Origin: Carnegiea gigantea
Lineage: Eukaryota > Streptophyta > Magnoliopsida > Caryophyllales > Cactaceae
Assembly: GCA_029747015.1 (NCBI GenBank)
Contig: JAKOGI010000007.1
Coordinates: 950,001 to 1,014,000, forward strand
DNA: 64,000 bases
Direction: 5' to 3'
A program made the position numbers and the translations under genes. The notes under the pieces are model-generated. The model ran no database searches. It was given only the letters and a program-made list of their open reading frames with translations, and was not told the DNA's origin. This document shows, in pieces, positions 1 through 11,354 of this stretch. Positions within the stretch are counted from its first letter, which is position 1; each line of letters opens with the position of its first letter.

Positions 1-392
1 CACAGTGAAGGGGCCAGCAAGTAGGGGAATAAAACTTGGCTTACTACTTTGGTATTGACCTTACCAACGTACTTCCCCACATACAGCAAGAGAACAACAA
101 AGTTCATCTTGTTCGCACAAGGCTTCATCTTCCAAGAGACTCGACGCAGGTTCTAGTTATTGCTAGTCTTGTCAATAGCCTTTTCAATTGACAAACACAA
201 CAGGAATATAGACTTTCAATCATCAATTTAGGCGGTGTATTTTTTTAGTCTCAAAACAGACAAGTGCAGCAACAAACCCTGGTGTGAACATCCAATTTGA
301 TGGTCGTACACCTTAGCCTTATCCTCGTACACGTTAGTCGTGGCATGCGCCGTACTTGAAATGAAAAGTATCCAAGGAGATGGGCCATTACT

Positions 393-620
393 CATTCACT
401 CCAAATCATGCGTTTAAGGAAGATGCTATCATCAAGCATCCACGCGTTGGAAGTATGCGTTTGCATTTGTCGCATCAACTGTCACTCTCGGGAGCAACCT
501 CGGAAAGGACTGAGGAGGAACCCCAGTGTTTACGTACGAACAAACCAACTCGGGATGCATATTTCTTACCCGCACACGAGATAATTCGAGGCTTTTACGT
601 TTTCGGCCCCTGGAGGCATA
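393..620 (+). pseudogene. LIKE-COV (DUF502) exon fragment, frameshifted
   Basis: The reading AFKEDAIIKHPRVG matches the plant LIKE-COV/COV1 family motif AFKE..IIxHPRxGEYA, which follows the membrane segments in these plasma-membrane proteins linked to vascular patterning. After the glycine one base is missing relative to the family (GGA-AG-TAT), so the continuation YAFAFVASTVTL is found only one frame over. Further on the equivalent of VPTNHLY is scrambled and a TGA follows. No membrane-spanning exon is visible upstream. The copy at 62133 shares the same missing base, which suggests both come from an already broken parent. Identification rests on remembered family motifs; function is excluded by the lesions. 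Confidence 0.7.
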
Positions 621-1084
621 GGTAAAACCTGTACGACACAATGCGATTAAGATTTCACAATAAGTGTTCAAAGGTCATTTCATAGTAAGTTTTTTTACTC
701 CAACACATCTCGTCACGTGAGTGTATTTTGAGTTTAAAGCGTGGATGCTAGCTGCAAGAACTCCTCTTACCTTTCGCAATAAATCAATATGTGGTTGTTA
801 AGATTCGAACTCGAGATCTCTCGATTAGAAAGGCTTTGATACCATATTCAAATGCCAATTCAAAGAAAAACTTAAGCTTGTCGTTGAAAGTTCAGGAATA
901 GATTTATACTCTAACAATAAGATACTTTTTAAACACTTTTGTGGCGTTTGATTGGATGTAACGCATGTAATAGAATTGATTATGTAATGCAATCACTCAT
1001 GTAATGTAATCAATTGATAATTATGTTACAATGTTTGTTTGTTTCTTATTATGCAATGTAATGAATCTATATTAGATGATATAT

Positions 1085-1131
1085 ATGCTAAAACATATAC
1101 ACACACATACATATATATACACGCACGCACA

Positions 1132-1190
<59 letters not shown>

Positions 1191-1243
1191 GTATATGTAT
1201 ATATATATATATATACATACATACATATACATAATTTATGTAC

Positions 1244-1320
<77 letters not shown>
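1085..1320. repeat. (TA)n microsatellite
   Basis: Two long TA dinucleotide runs (about 1133-1187 and 1199-1318) are separated by short AC/AT-rich pieces. The apparent poly-isoleucine/tyrosine reading frame here is an artefact of the repeat. Confidence 0.97.
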
Positions 1321-1322
<2 letters not shown>

Positions 1323-1443
1323 CATCTCAAGATTTTGTGCCATTTCAGTAACTTCTGTGTTGTAGAAGAAGCTGTGGATAACAAAAGTGCAAAAGAAATA
1401 TAATTATATAAATTTGCATTTAATGAAAATCAAAAAATATTTA

Positions 1444-1620
1444 TGTTATAACGGATACGAGAAAGTATAAACAAATTGACAAATACATACAGATTTAATG
1501 TGGTTCACTAACAATGTATTAGCTACGTCCACAGGTAGAAGAGAGGGATGGTTTTATTCATCCGATGATGTTGGAATACAGAGATACCATGCTAGGTTTG
1601 TAAAAAGGGGGTAAAGAAAA
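1444..1620 (-). mobile_element. LTR fragment, copia-like, minus strand
   Basis: Reading the minus strand, this piece matches the 3' part of the LTR at 19738-20018: both share the phrases CTGTGGACGTAGCTA and TTTGTCAATTTG and end with CGTTATAACA. The other end fades out near 1620. It lies inside the part of the duplicated block that is missing from the partner copy, so it probably arrived after the duplication. Confidence 0.6.
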
Positions 1621-1914
1621 CAGATTGAAGGCATTCTAATAATTTCTTAAAATAATAAAATAGGGGAAAAAAGCGGGGTATAAAGCACAGACAGAGTGAG
1701 ATGATGCCCATTATTATTGTGTGAGTCCAATTGTGAGAGTGAAGCCCCATAAACAGAGGTGGTATCATTAATGCAAGCTTTATACATATAAATGATACCC
1801 ATCACTATAAACATATAATTACTATAAAAATTTCTGAATTACATATAAGCATTTCTATGCACTCATATAAAGGTTTACTAAATAACGTTATCATTTATAT
1901 GCAATCACTATAAA

Positions 1915-1919
1915 CAATA

Positions 1920-1997
<78 letters not shown>
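1915..1997. repeat. (TA)n microsatellite
   Basis: An uninterrupted TA run of roughly 70 bp, with ATAT-rich edges. Confidence 0.95.
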
Positions 1998-1999
<2 letters not shown>

Positions 2000-2332
2000 G
2001 ATAACTTTTATCCAGTACGAACAAGATATCTATGTTGGGCATCATTCAGTTCACTCTGCAATTTTCTCGAATTACTGATAATTGATTTAGATTCAACCTG
2101 AACGAACTAAAATCAATAAACTTCTACTGAAATTAACTATAATTAAGAGGAAGAGGAAACCCACCTCGAATCCAAGATAAAGGACCCGTACAAGGGTTGA
2201 TTTGGTGGTGGAATTCGAACTCCTGAAACCCAAAACCCTAGCTCTCAAACATGTGGTTCGCGTAGCTGCCTCTAGGGTCGCCAGACTCGAGCCGTCGGTC
2301 CTTGCCGACACCGGCCAACCCTTGTCCGCCGC
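1998..2332. other. Unassigned stretch
   Basis: No coding region, tRNA or repeat boundary recognised. Base composition turns GC-richer after about 2160, and the phrase AAAACCCTAGC gives it a leader-like look. It could be host flank or part of the following LTR. Confidence 0.5.
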
Positions 2333-3719
2333 TGTTAGGCGATAATTTGTCGCATTTTACATGCCCTTTTCACCTAATCTTAGCTCGTATAATAACGTAA
2401 TCTTTAGAGTTTTTCTTGTTTTATTAAGTATTTTTTGAGATTTTTACTTGTTTTGTTTATTCTTGCAGGTAATAAGCTGAACCAAGCAAATGTCGCGAAA
2501 AAGGGCAGAAAAGGATCAAAACAGGCGAAAAGGCGGAAAAACGGGAGCCAGCCGGGGCAGCCGGCCAGCAAGGTGGCACGGCCGTGCCACATGGCACGGT
2601 GCAGCCATGCCACCTAGGCACGGTCGTGCCTCCCCTTGTTTCCTTCGGTTATTCGCGGCCCGCCTTGTCTTCTATTTAATCCTCTTTTCTCGACCTTGTT
2701 CGGGACTTCTTCTTCGACTTCCTTAGGGTAGTTTAGTTTAGGTTTTTTTTTTTACCAATAAAAACCCCTTTGAAGGGATGAGATTAGGTTTTTTAGTTGT
2801 TGGTATTTTGGGATTCAAGCTTGTGGATTTCAAGTTCTTCAATCAATTCAAGCATAAGTTTCCCTCTTCCTTTTCTCTATTTATTTCATTGTTGTTCTTG
2901 TTTATGTTTTATTAGTTTTAATTCTTGTATTTACTTTGTTTAGTTTATATGTTTAGTTTTTGTTGTTAATTTATGTTATTTACTTGTTTAAATTCGTTTG
3001 ATTTCATTTCCTTCGCTTTGTTCTTCAAGTTCTTATTCTTGTTGGTTAGTTTAGGTTTTGATTCGTTTTTGATGTTTAGTTGGTAGATTGTGTTGGCTTG
3101 GGTTGTGATTAGCCTCTTGATGGCTAATTAATCTTGTACTAGGCCTAACCATACCCAATCTATGCTTAGAACTTAGAGTTTTCCTTCACGCCCGCCAAGT
3201 GTTCGACGAAATGCCTGAGAGGGTTTCCATCCATATTTTGGGGCGATTGACTTATGCTGAGAGGTGAGGTCAATTTGCTAGTGTGGGAGAGGGAATAGCC
3301 GAGTTCGGGACACGAAAGTAGTATTCGAATCGAGCTAGGTCTGGGGTTGCTAGTTTTGTGGTTTAATTCGCCTAACCCCACGAAAGTAGGTGGTTACACG
3401 AGTTAGACTAGCTCATGACCCTTGAGAGAGGGCTTGGGTGGTCTTTGATGGTGCAACCGACCATCTCTTGTTCATAGTGTGGTTCGGGTAGGTTAGGACT
3501 CGTCTTGGTTAGTTGGTTCATCCATTGGTAAAATCACAACTCCAAGTCGCCTGTTTCTGTGTTTGTAGCGTAGTTTAGTTTCCCCTTCTCACTCTTTGAT
3601 CCTGCCTAGCTTGAGACGCTTTAGTTAGCTCTGGTAGTTGGAAACACAATTCCCTGCGGACGACACCCCAAGTACTCAACGATACACCTTGCACTTAGGG
3701 TTTATAAATATTAAAACTC
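2333..3719 (+). mobile_element. LTR-like sequence (Tat/Ogre-type layout), probably solo
   Basis: The stretch has the same internal layout as the LTR at 29070-30494: a GC-rich block around 2490-2640 with repeated GGCACG/CGTGCC palindromes, a T-rich middle, and a closing section in which GCTCTGGTAGTTGGAAAC and a CCCTGCGGACGACACC phrase correspond to TTCTGGTAGTCGAAAGC and CCCGTGGATTCGACCC. No gag or pol reading frame is present. The left edge near 2333 (TGTTAGG) is a guess, and the right edge is cut by the next LTR at 3720. Confidence 0.5.
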
Positions 3720-4343
3720 TGTTTTTTCTGCAACAGCCGCCGACTCGGCCGTGACCGGGGTCTGGCCGGCCCACCGTGCCCTCCCCTTTCTCCCACTCGC
3801 TCGACCGCTCTCTCTCTCTCTCTTTCGATGCTTTGGGGCTGGGTTGGCGGGGTGTGGGACGGCCGGTCGCCGCAGCGCCTCACCGACCTCCCTCTTTCCG
3901 TCTCGGTGCGTCGCCGATTTGAGGTCGCGGGCTGGGTTCCCTTGAAACCCCCCCGACGCCTTTCTCTGTTTTTTTCCCAAAAATCAGGGGCTTCGGTCCC
4001 TTGTGATATGTATTTTTATTTATTTATTTATTTATTTATTCTTTTCTTTTGTTTTGGATAATTACCTCGTCACATCATAATTAATACGAGCCTATCCACT
4101 TGTCACATCATAATCTATTCCAAAGGTTCGATTCAATAAATTGCAGGACTAGTCCCAAAACTCATCAGTCCAGTCATATTTGGGAATCTACTCAATATAG
4201 TACCCGATAATAATCCTTTATAACAATAAAATAGGAGGAGTATTCCTCTTAATAAAAAAGCACCTAAGCAGGCACGTCGATATTATTTCAATATCTAACG
4301 ACATAAAATAGCGGAATAAGGGGATAAAATCCCGGGTGTTACA
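3720..4343 (-). mobile_element. Ty3/gypsy (chromovirus-type) LTR, minus strand
   Basis: On the minus strand the piece starts TGTAACACCCGGGATTTTAT, a start I associate with plant Tekay/Reina-type gypsy LTRs, and it would end at AGAAAAAACA, opposite 3720. The left part is GC-rich with a CT run at 3806-3825; the right part is AT-rich with a TTTA run. I see no primer-binding site, internal domain or matching target duplication (AACTC against AAAAT), so it may be a solo or truncated LTR. Confidence 0.5.
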
Positions 4344-6105
4344 AAAATTGTGACGGAAATTGATGCTTCCGTCAAAAATTTTTGGCGTGTTCAGCCAAAA
4401 ACTCCGTCAAAAAACAGAAAACCCATTAACTTCACAGTTCTGACGGACAACCTACTCGGTTAAAATTTTCCGTCAAAAAATGTTCTGATGGGACAGCAGT
4501 CCATCAAAATTTTTGTACCACAGTAATACTGACGGGGTGTCAGTCCAATTCAGTATGTTCTGTCACTAGGAGTTTTGACGGCACGTCAGTCCATCAAAAT
4601 TTCTCCGTCAGTAGTTTTGACGGGTCGGTCGAAATGACCATTTTGACCAACGGTTTCTTGACGGGCGTTACTTCCGTCAAAAAGTCAGTTACATAACTAA
4701 TTTAACTGAATTTGTTTGTTGATCGACAGTACTTAAATTAGAAATGCTCGAGTAGAAAAATAATGTGAGCTCAATTTTGACGGATTTTTTGATGACCGTC
4801 GTCTCAAAATTGTGACGGAAATTGATGCTTCCGTCAAAATTTTTGACGGGTTCAGCCAAAAAGCCCGTCAAAAATTTCGATTAGAAAACCCATTGACTTC
4901 GCAGTTCTGGCGGACAACCTAATCGATCAAAATTTCCGTCAAAAAATATTCGGATGGGCAGTCCGTCAAATTTTTCGTCACAGTAATACTGATGGGGTGT
5001 CAGTCTGTCAGTATGTTCTGTCTACTAGGAATTTTGACGGCATGTCAGTCCGCCAAAATAGTCCTCACGTTCATATCGTATTTGTCCTTTGTCCATTGAT
5101 TATGTGTTAAGTAATTGAACAATTTCTGTTATGTTTTTTGATTGTGTGTTGAAACTATGTATGTACTTTTAGAACAATTCTAATAATGCGACTGTATATT
5201 AATTTTAGGATTCTATTACGTAACTAATTTTACTGAATTCGTTTGTTGACGTGCTTAGACACTAGAATAGGAAAATAATGTGAGCTCAATTTTGACAGAT
5301 TTTTTGATGACCGTCGTCTAAAATTGTGACGGAAATTGATGCTTCCGTCAAAATTTTTGACGGGTTCAACCAAAAAGCCCGTCAAGAATTTCAATCAGAA
5401 AATTGACTTCACAGTTCTGACAAACAACCTAAACGGTCAAAATTTTCCGTCAAAAAATGTTCTGATAGGTAGGGGTGTCAAAGTCGGTTAACCGGATTTT
5501 CAGTTAACCGAAAATTGGTTAACTGGCTTTTCGGTTCGGAGAAAATGCGACCGGTTAACCGAAAATCGGTTAACCGAAAAATTCGGTTCGGCCAAAAGCC
5601 GAACCGTAAACCGAACCAAAATATCCGGTTAACTGAAAATTTAGTTCGGTTTACGTTTAACCGAATCTTGCACACCTAAATTTACTTTTTTTTTTTTGGT
5701 TTTTTTCCCTATGAATCCCCTATTTTTTATTTTTAAAAAAAAATCGGTTCCGTTCGGTTAACCATGGTTAACCGAAATTTTTTGAGCCCGGAACCGAAAC
5801 CGAACCGTGAATCGGAAAAAAAACCGGTTCGGTTAACCCAACCGCATATTTAAAGAAAATTGATTAGGTTAACCGATTTCTCGGTTTAGTTTTTCCGATT
5901 TTTCGGTTTGGTTTTCAGTTTTCGGTTTTTTTTTTTGCTCACCCCTACTGATAGGACAGCAGTCCGTCGAAATTTTCGTCACAGTAATACTGATGGTGTC
6001 AGTTTGTCAGTATGCTCTGTAGGAATTTTGACTGCATGTCACTCCGTCAAAATTTTTCCGTCAGTATTTTTGACCGTTAGTCGAAATGACCATTTCGACC
6101 AACGA
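4344..6105. repeat. Tandem GACGG/CCGTC-rich repeats, DNA-transposon-like
   Basis: A unit beginning AAAATTGTGACGGAAATTG starts near 4346, 4806 and 5320, giving periods of about 460 and 514 bp. Within each unit short GACGG and CCGTC words alternate on the two strands, as in subterminal regions of plant CACTA elements. No CACTA terminus or transposase is visible, so class is inference. The third unit is split by the hAT MITE at 5470-5947. Confidence 0.55.
5470..5947. mobile_element. hAT-type MITE with perfect 8-bp target duplication
   Basis: The element begins TAGGGGTG and ends CACCCCTA, and is flanked by CTGATAGG on both sides (5462-5469 and 5948-5955). The neighbouring uninterrupted repeat units read TTCTGATGGGACAGCAG across this point, showing the empty site. 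An 8-bp duplication with short inverted ends is the hAT signature. The interior is 478 bp of mixed GGTTAACCG and CGGTTCGG words on both strands and holds no transposase. Confidence 0.9.
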
Positions 6106-6656
6106 TTTATTGATGAAAAGATGGCAATTTTTTTGGAAGTTTTTTGATGAAAAAGATGGCATTTTTTGGGGCATATATGTTTAGAAAACTAGAGGAGATG
6201 AATATATCACCGTCAGAGCTTGCAAAGAGGCGATGTACATCTTTAATTAAATATAATTAAGAGAATTAATGTTAAATTTTTATATAAATTGGGCCTTAAA
6301 CAAGTAATTCATATATGAGGTTCCAATTCAAAATTAATTGGCAACAAACAGAGTAACTTAGAAGCTTATTTATATACTTAAGCCATTTTATTTTATTAAT
6401 ATAGGACAACACCCACTTTTATATTCCACCAATTTAATAACGGAGTTTGATTGTAAGCAAAGGACTTAGAATTTATTTCAACAAATTAGGGTAACAAAAG
6501 GGCTAATTAACTTCAATAAGCGCAATTTAATGATCATGCCGTCTCTCTACCTCAAGTATAACAGCCATCCACCAACTGTTACTCAACTGCCACTTGACCT
6601 TAAACCAACTAACTTAATTAATTCTTTTTTATGAGAACTGGGATCAATCGAGAATC
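6106..6656. other. AT-rich intergenic stretch
   Basis: No gene recognised. The piece near 6270-6300 (TAAATTTTTATATAAATTGGGCC) resembles the end of the TRIM LTR that follows and may be a decayed older copy. Confidence 0.5.
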
Positions 6657-7193
6657 TGTTGAAGTATGAAAGTGGGTATTGCCCGTTTTAATAAAATTTA
6701 AAGAATATGATAGTGGGTGTTATCCCACATTGATGAAATTAAAGGGCTTGAGCATGTATATAAGCTTGTAAGTTACTCCACTCATGGCTAATTGGTTTTA
6801 GGATGGAACCTTATTTGAGCTTATGTGCATAACTCGTTGTTGAAAGTCCAATTAATATAAAAATTTAACATGGTATCAGAGCGGATTGCTCGATCTTGAT
6901 TTGTCACCGTTCCCGTTTGATTAAAATTGTGTGCACGTGTTGGACCTTGTTAGTAGTCCACACGTGAGGGGGCGTGTTGGAGTATGAAAGTGGGTATTGT
7001 CCCATATTGATAAAATTCAAAGAATATGATAGTGGGTGTTATCCCACATTGATGAAATTAAAGGGCTTGAGCATGTATATAAGCTTGTAAGTTACTCCAC
7101 CCATGGCCAATTGGTTTTGGGATGGAACCTTATTTGAGCTTGTATGTATGACTCTTTGTTAATTACCCAATTGATATAAAAAAAAATTTAACA
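6657..7193 (+). mobile_element. Complete TRIM (terminal-repeat retrotransposon in miniature)
   Basis: Two direct repeats, 6657-6870 (214 bp) and 6975-7193 (219 bp), each begin TGTTG and end TTTAACA. Only 104 bp lie between them. That interval starts with TGGTATCAGAGC (6871-6882), complementary to initiator Met-tRNA, and ends with a purine-rich GTGAGGGGGCG (6964-6974) beside the right repeat. The 5-bp flanks are identical, GAATC at 6652-6656 and 7194-7198. It encodes nothing and would depend on a partner element. A minus-strand fragment of the same family lies at 16163-16440. Confidence 0.93.
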
Positions 7194-8539
7194 GAATCTC
7201 CAATTATATAGTTCTTGCCTTCTTGTATGATTTAAAATTTTCTAACCAAAAAAAAAAGATTAAAAATTTAATTTTAGTATATCGGGTGGTATTTGATTTG
7301 TAATTAATGAAGTTTTGATTGTTCGTGAGATGTGAATGAAGTTTTGATTTGTAGTTAAAACTAAAATTTTGGAAAAAAAAATAAAGTTATAAATATCGTA
7401 CTGATCATCATATCATTTTTCATTGGAATAAGACAAATTGGATTTATGTACCATTGTATCAGGCACGTACCACTATTTAATTTCAAAAAATTTAAAGAAT
7501 TAAATTACAAAAATTAGAAATTTTAGTGTATTAAGTGGTATTGATCGAAAATATCAATACAACTCCGTATTTGACGATACAAAGCGGTATTGGCTGGTAC
7601 AACACGGAACAATCGCTTGCACCGTTTCTTGAATGTTCACGTTTGAATGGGTTTAAAGAACACAAATAACGAGATTATTGACTTGAATTATATATTATTG
7701 GTTCATACAAGACAGAACCTCTCAGTATAGGTTTAATTTTTATTCAAGAAGAATAAGTGTCAAACTATTTAAATTAGAGCTATATTGTATGCATATAAAT
7801 ATGTAAATAAGATTTCCAGGTATAACTAAATATAACATATTTCTGGGAGAAGAACCGTCTTTATATTTATAGGTATAAGACTATCTATATGCATTTAAAT
7901 TATTAAAAATATGTTTAAAATGGAATTTTTATTTAGCGTGGTTGCGCTTTTATAGTTAGTCATGCCCATAACAACTTAACATATTTCTTTAATACTCTAA
8001 TGCCACAGCATGTATGGAGTAATCCTAAATCAATGATGGCGCTTTTACATTCTCGAATAGTCCAATATTATTAATTGATGTAAATACTAAACTTTGTTAG
8101 AAGGATCATAACTCCAATTGTCCAATATTATGTGGTCACTTACTATTTTAATGTTGTATTTCAACCCTGATTGAAATCCAGCCAATTAAATGACGAACTA
8201 TTTCTCTGTACCCTTGCTCGCTGACGTCTCATTGATTTTCATTAGTTTTGTGAACTATTCTCTTAATTATCTCTTGGAGAATTGAATAAGAAAACTGATA
8301 GAAAAATTGGGTTGAATATGGTACAGGATAAACCAAGTAAATCGTGAAAAAGAATACTTTCCTTAAGACTTATTTGTTATACCACAAATAATCTTAGGGA
8401 TAATCTACTTGGTAAAAACAAGTGTGTGTTTCAAGATTCTCTCAAAGGTTAATCGATGAGGGTGCTGCAGTCATTCACATTGATTTTTGTTATATCCGTG
8501 ATTGTGATTTCACTCCTCCTTATATAGAGGAGTGATCAT
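7194..8539. other. AT-rich stretch without recognisable gene
   Basis: I see no coding region, RNA gene or transposon end. The last 300 bp (from about 8220) have a promoter/LTR-like feel, with TTATATAGAGG near 8519, but no paired boundary was found. Confidence 0.5.
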
Positions 8540-8730
8540 GCCTGAAGAGGCACCAAAAATGGATAGGGCGGTTAAATCTTGAAGAGGTACCATACTTATA
8601 CACCTTTTCACCGAAAAGATTGGATAAGGTGGGCAAACCTGAAAGGGCACCATGCTTATCCACCTTTTCACCGAAAGGATTGAATAAAGTGGGTAAACCT
8701 GAAAGGGCACCATGCTTATTCACCTTTTCG
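8540..8730. repeat. 61-bp tandem repeat, about three copies
   Basis: The phrase CTGAAAGGGCACCATGCTTA recurs near 8638 and 8699, with a diverged copy at 8577, each followed by CACCTTTTCACCGAAA or a variant. The period is 61 bp. Because 61 is not a multiple of three, the repeat-spanning minus-strand frames here are unlikely to encode protein. Confidence 0.85.
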
Positions 8731-8839
8731 AATAAGCACTATAAAAATCTGCTATTTTTATTTTATTCTTGAAAAATTTCAACAAAAACAAAGGGAGGGC
8801 GGCCGATCAAAGGAAAACAAGGGAAGAAAACAAGCAGAC

Positions 8840-9242
8840 AGGAGGCATGTGAAGATTGAAAGCTGAATGCAGTGAAATTGGACAAAAGTTTGCCATTAAT
8901 TAGTACTGTCCATAAAGAAAAACAAAAAAAGGGCGGCCGATCGAATAGTTTTGAAGTACTTATGAAAAACATCATCGACATGCAATCAATGGAGGTGGTG
9001 AGGAGAGAGAAAATGAGGCGATGGACAGTGATGTTAATTTTAGGGTTGATAACTGCAATAAAATCTGAGAGGGAGTGTTCGTTTGATTGTGGATTGCCTA
9101 CCACACGTACGTTGATTAGTACGAGGAGCGAAAACAGATGTTTTTCCCATTTATCATATATGGCCAGTACTAATTAATGGCAAACTTAATTTTGTCTAGT
9201 TTAATTTGACTGCAATCAGCTTTCAATCTTCACACGCCTCCT
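8840..9242. repeat. Long inverted repeat (75/81-nt arms)
   Basis: The left arm 8840-8914 and the reverse complement of 9162-9242 agree over most of their length, including GTGAAGATTGAAAGCTGA and GTTTGCCATTAATTAGTACTG, with a few mismatches and about 10 nt missing from the left arm. The arms enclose about 250 bp, in which GGGCGGCCGATC repeats a motif found just outside the left arm (8808-8818). A transcript would fold into a long hairpin. It may be an inverted-duplication small-RNA locus or a foldback transposon; no target duplication was seen. A 101-codon frame across the loop (8872-9177) is unrecognised and probably incidental. Confidence 0.75.
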
Positions 9243-11354
9243 CTCTTATTGTACGTAATCATCATACCAATGCTTGAGTGCTTTGATGTTTTATACATTT
9301 TGCATGTCCTGATATTCTTTTAAGCCATGAATGATGAACTGATATAATTAATTTAACTGCATCCCCCTCCAAAAAAAGTTGGATCACACTCTCTCCCACT
9401 GTTCTTTAATTTTGACGTGATCATATATATACTTCTTTTATTGAATTAATTTTCGTTCTTTTGTTCATACATTTCCAATACGTAATTCTGTCGAACCTAC
9501 AATTTTTATAATATCTAGTTTATCATTCTCATATATGTATTCAAATCAGTAATGTTTTCAAAACATTAATCAAAAGAAAATAAAAGAAAATAAATTTTTG
9601 TACGTCATCGAACTAATTTTCAAGTTTAAGTAGATCCTCTCCCATTTGAGCTAGTAAGCATCCCTAACCTTGCAATTTTTAAATATAATCTTCTAAGTAT
9701 TTCAGTCTTTTAATTATGTTTTTTTTTTTATAATATCTATGTGGTCTCTTGTTGAAGGTCATACGTTTATTTCAATTTTAATGACATTCTCAATTATGCA
9801 CCGTCAATTTTTTTGGTTAGATTTTTCTTTAGTACCTAATTTGGCTTTAGCCACATCATCTCTATTCCTTTTTGTCTTCAATGAGGAAATAAATACTACT
9901 TGTCAAAGTGACAAGAAATTAATATAATTACGACAGAGGGCTGTATTTTCATATCAATTAAATGGATATATTTTAAATATTGAAAGTGAAGCATTTTCTA
10001 AAATTTTGCTGGCTAGCAGTGGTTTAGTGGAAGATTTCTGCTTGTGTGATGTTTTATTCAATTTTATATATGTCTCTTACTTTGTCATATTCTAATGACT
10101 GATATTACCGTACGTATTTGTTCTCATTTCTTAATATAATTGAGCTTCCATCTGGTGTAATCGATGCATCATATTAACTGACTTAGACTTTAACTGTGAG
10201 GTGAAATACATAGATAAGTCGATGTTGCATTTAAGAGTCAGACAGGGAAAGTCAAGAGGAATAATGAATAGGAGAACATGCGGAAGCAAATAGAAGAGGG
10301 AACATGACCCATGGGGAGGAGGACAATGAAGATCATGTAAGACTACCGTTCTCATGCCCACCCTCCTCCCGAAAAAGCAAGGTCATCTTCCACCCACATT
10401 CTTTTACGCCATCTGTTATATATCTTAGAATTATTTTAAGTGTGATTTATTAAACAGAGTTATAGTTTACTAAAACTAATGAAATAATTGTTCTCTGTTC
10501 TTTTTTGGGGGCGGTTGTGTGGCCTAAAGTTTGATTATATGTTGTTAACCTTAATCATCGTACAATCTATTCTCCTATAGTCATGAATGGGAAAAAAAAT
10601 TGCATGGACATTTTTTCTGAAAGCTCTGTATTTAAATTTAGGTCTTGTTATTTGGAGGATGCTTGAAATTATGTTCAGCTTATAGGGTTTCTACTCCAAT
10701 AATATTCGTTATATTTATCTATAATGATCTCTACTACTTTTAGATGTGTTCTACATATTGCACTATCATGTATAAGAAATAGCTGAATTTTTGACATGTA
10801 ATATTTAATGTCTTTGCCTTGCAAAAAAGAGAGATTTGGGATTTGCTTCTAGCTTAATATAAATAAGGTAAAATTGAAACAGAAATTTATTTTAAGCTGA
10901 CATCAACGTAATTAAAACGAAAATAGTATAAAGGATTTTATTTTTAGAGGCTAAATCAAGAGCAAAAAAAATCTATTTTAATCTATAATCATTATTTGCA
11001 AACTATTGTGTCTAATTTACTGATTCTAGTCAAATTTGTGTTTAACAAGTATGCTAATACTGTTTTGGAAAGAGTCAAATTAATGAAAGTTAATTTTGAT
11101 AAACTTGTGAATTTAAGAATCAAATGTGAGAGCTTAAAGATGGAATTTGGTGAGTTGAGAGCTTAAAGATGGAATTTGGTGAGTTTGGGATCTCTTTTAG
11201 GTTCAGTGCAATATTATGACTATATTGTATCATAAAAAATATGAAAAAAATGTATTAAAAAATTAGAGCACAAATTCGACGAATATTAGTTGTACAACAT
11301 AATGTAGTTCAACACCCCATGATTTGAACCCTGGTTCCACCCCTGTTTTTTTTG
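9243..11354. other. AT-rich intergenic stretch, small tandem duplication
   Basis: No gene recognised. A 29-bp duplication (phrase AGCTTAAAGATGGAATTTGG) occurs at about 11128-11185. Confidence 0.6.

Larger units (their letters stand above)
140..1780 (+). repeat. Segmental duplication, left copy (partner 46660-47470)
   Basis: The stretch from the shared phrase ATTGCTAGTCTTGTC to about 900 matches 46670-47400 in the same order, and matching resumes at about 1700-1780 against 47400-47460 (the phrase GAGTGAAGCCC). The 900-1700 part, holding (TA)n and an LTR fragment, is absent from the partner and so was inserted or expanded in this copy. The block carries a LIKE-COV exon piece. Bases 1-139 hold no gene I can recognise. 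Confidence 0.75.

Noticed and set aside
1026..1232. Minus-strand frame of poly-isoleucine/tyrosine
   Set aside because: Translation of a (TA)n microsatellite.
5478..5675. Minus-strand 65-codon frame
   Set aside because: It lies wholly within the hAT MITE and is made of its repeated CGGTTAAC words.
8510..8723. Two overlapping repeat-containing frames
   Set aside because: They are translations of the 61-bp tandem repeat in two frames; the period is not a multiple of three.
8872..9177. 101-codon frame between inverted-repeat arms
   Set aside because: No recognisable domain, no supporting homologous copy, and both ends fall in the repeat arms.
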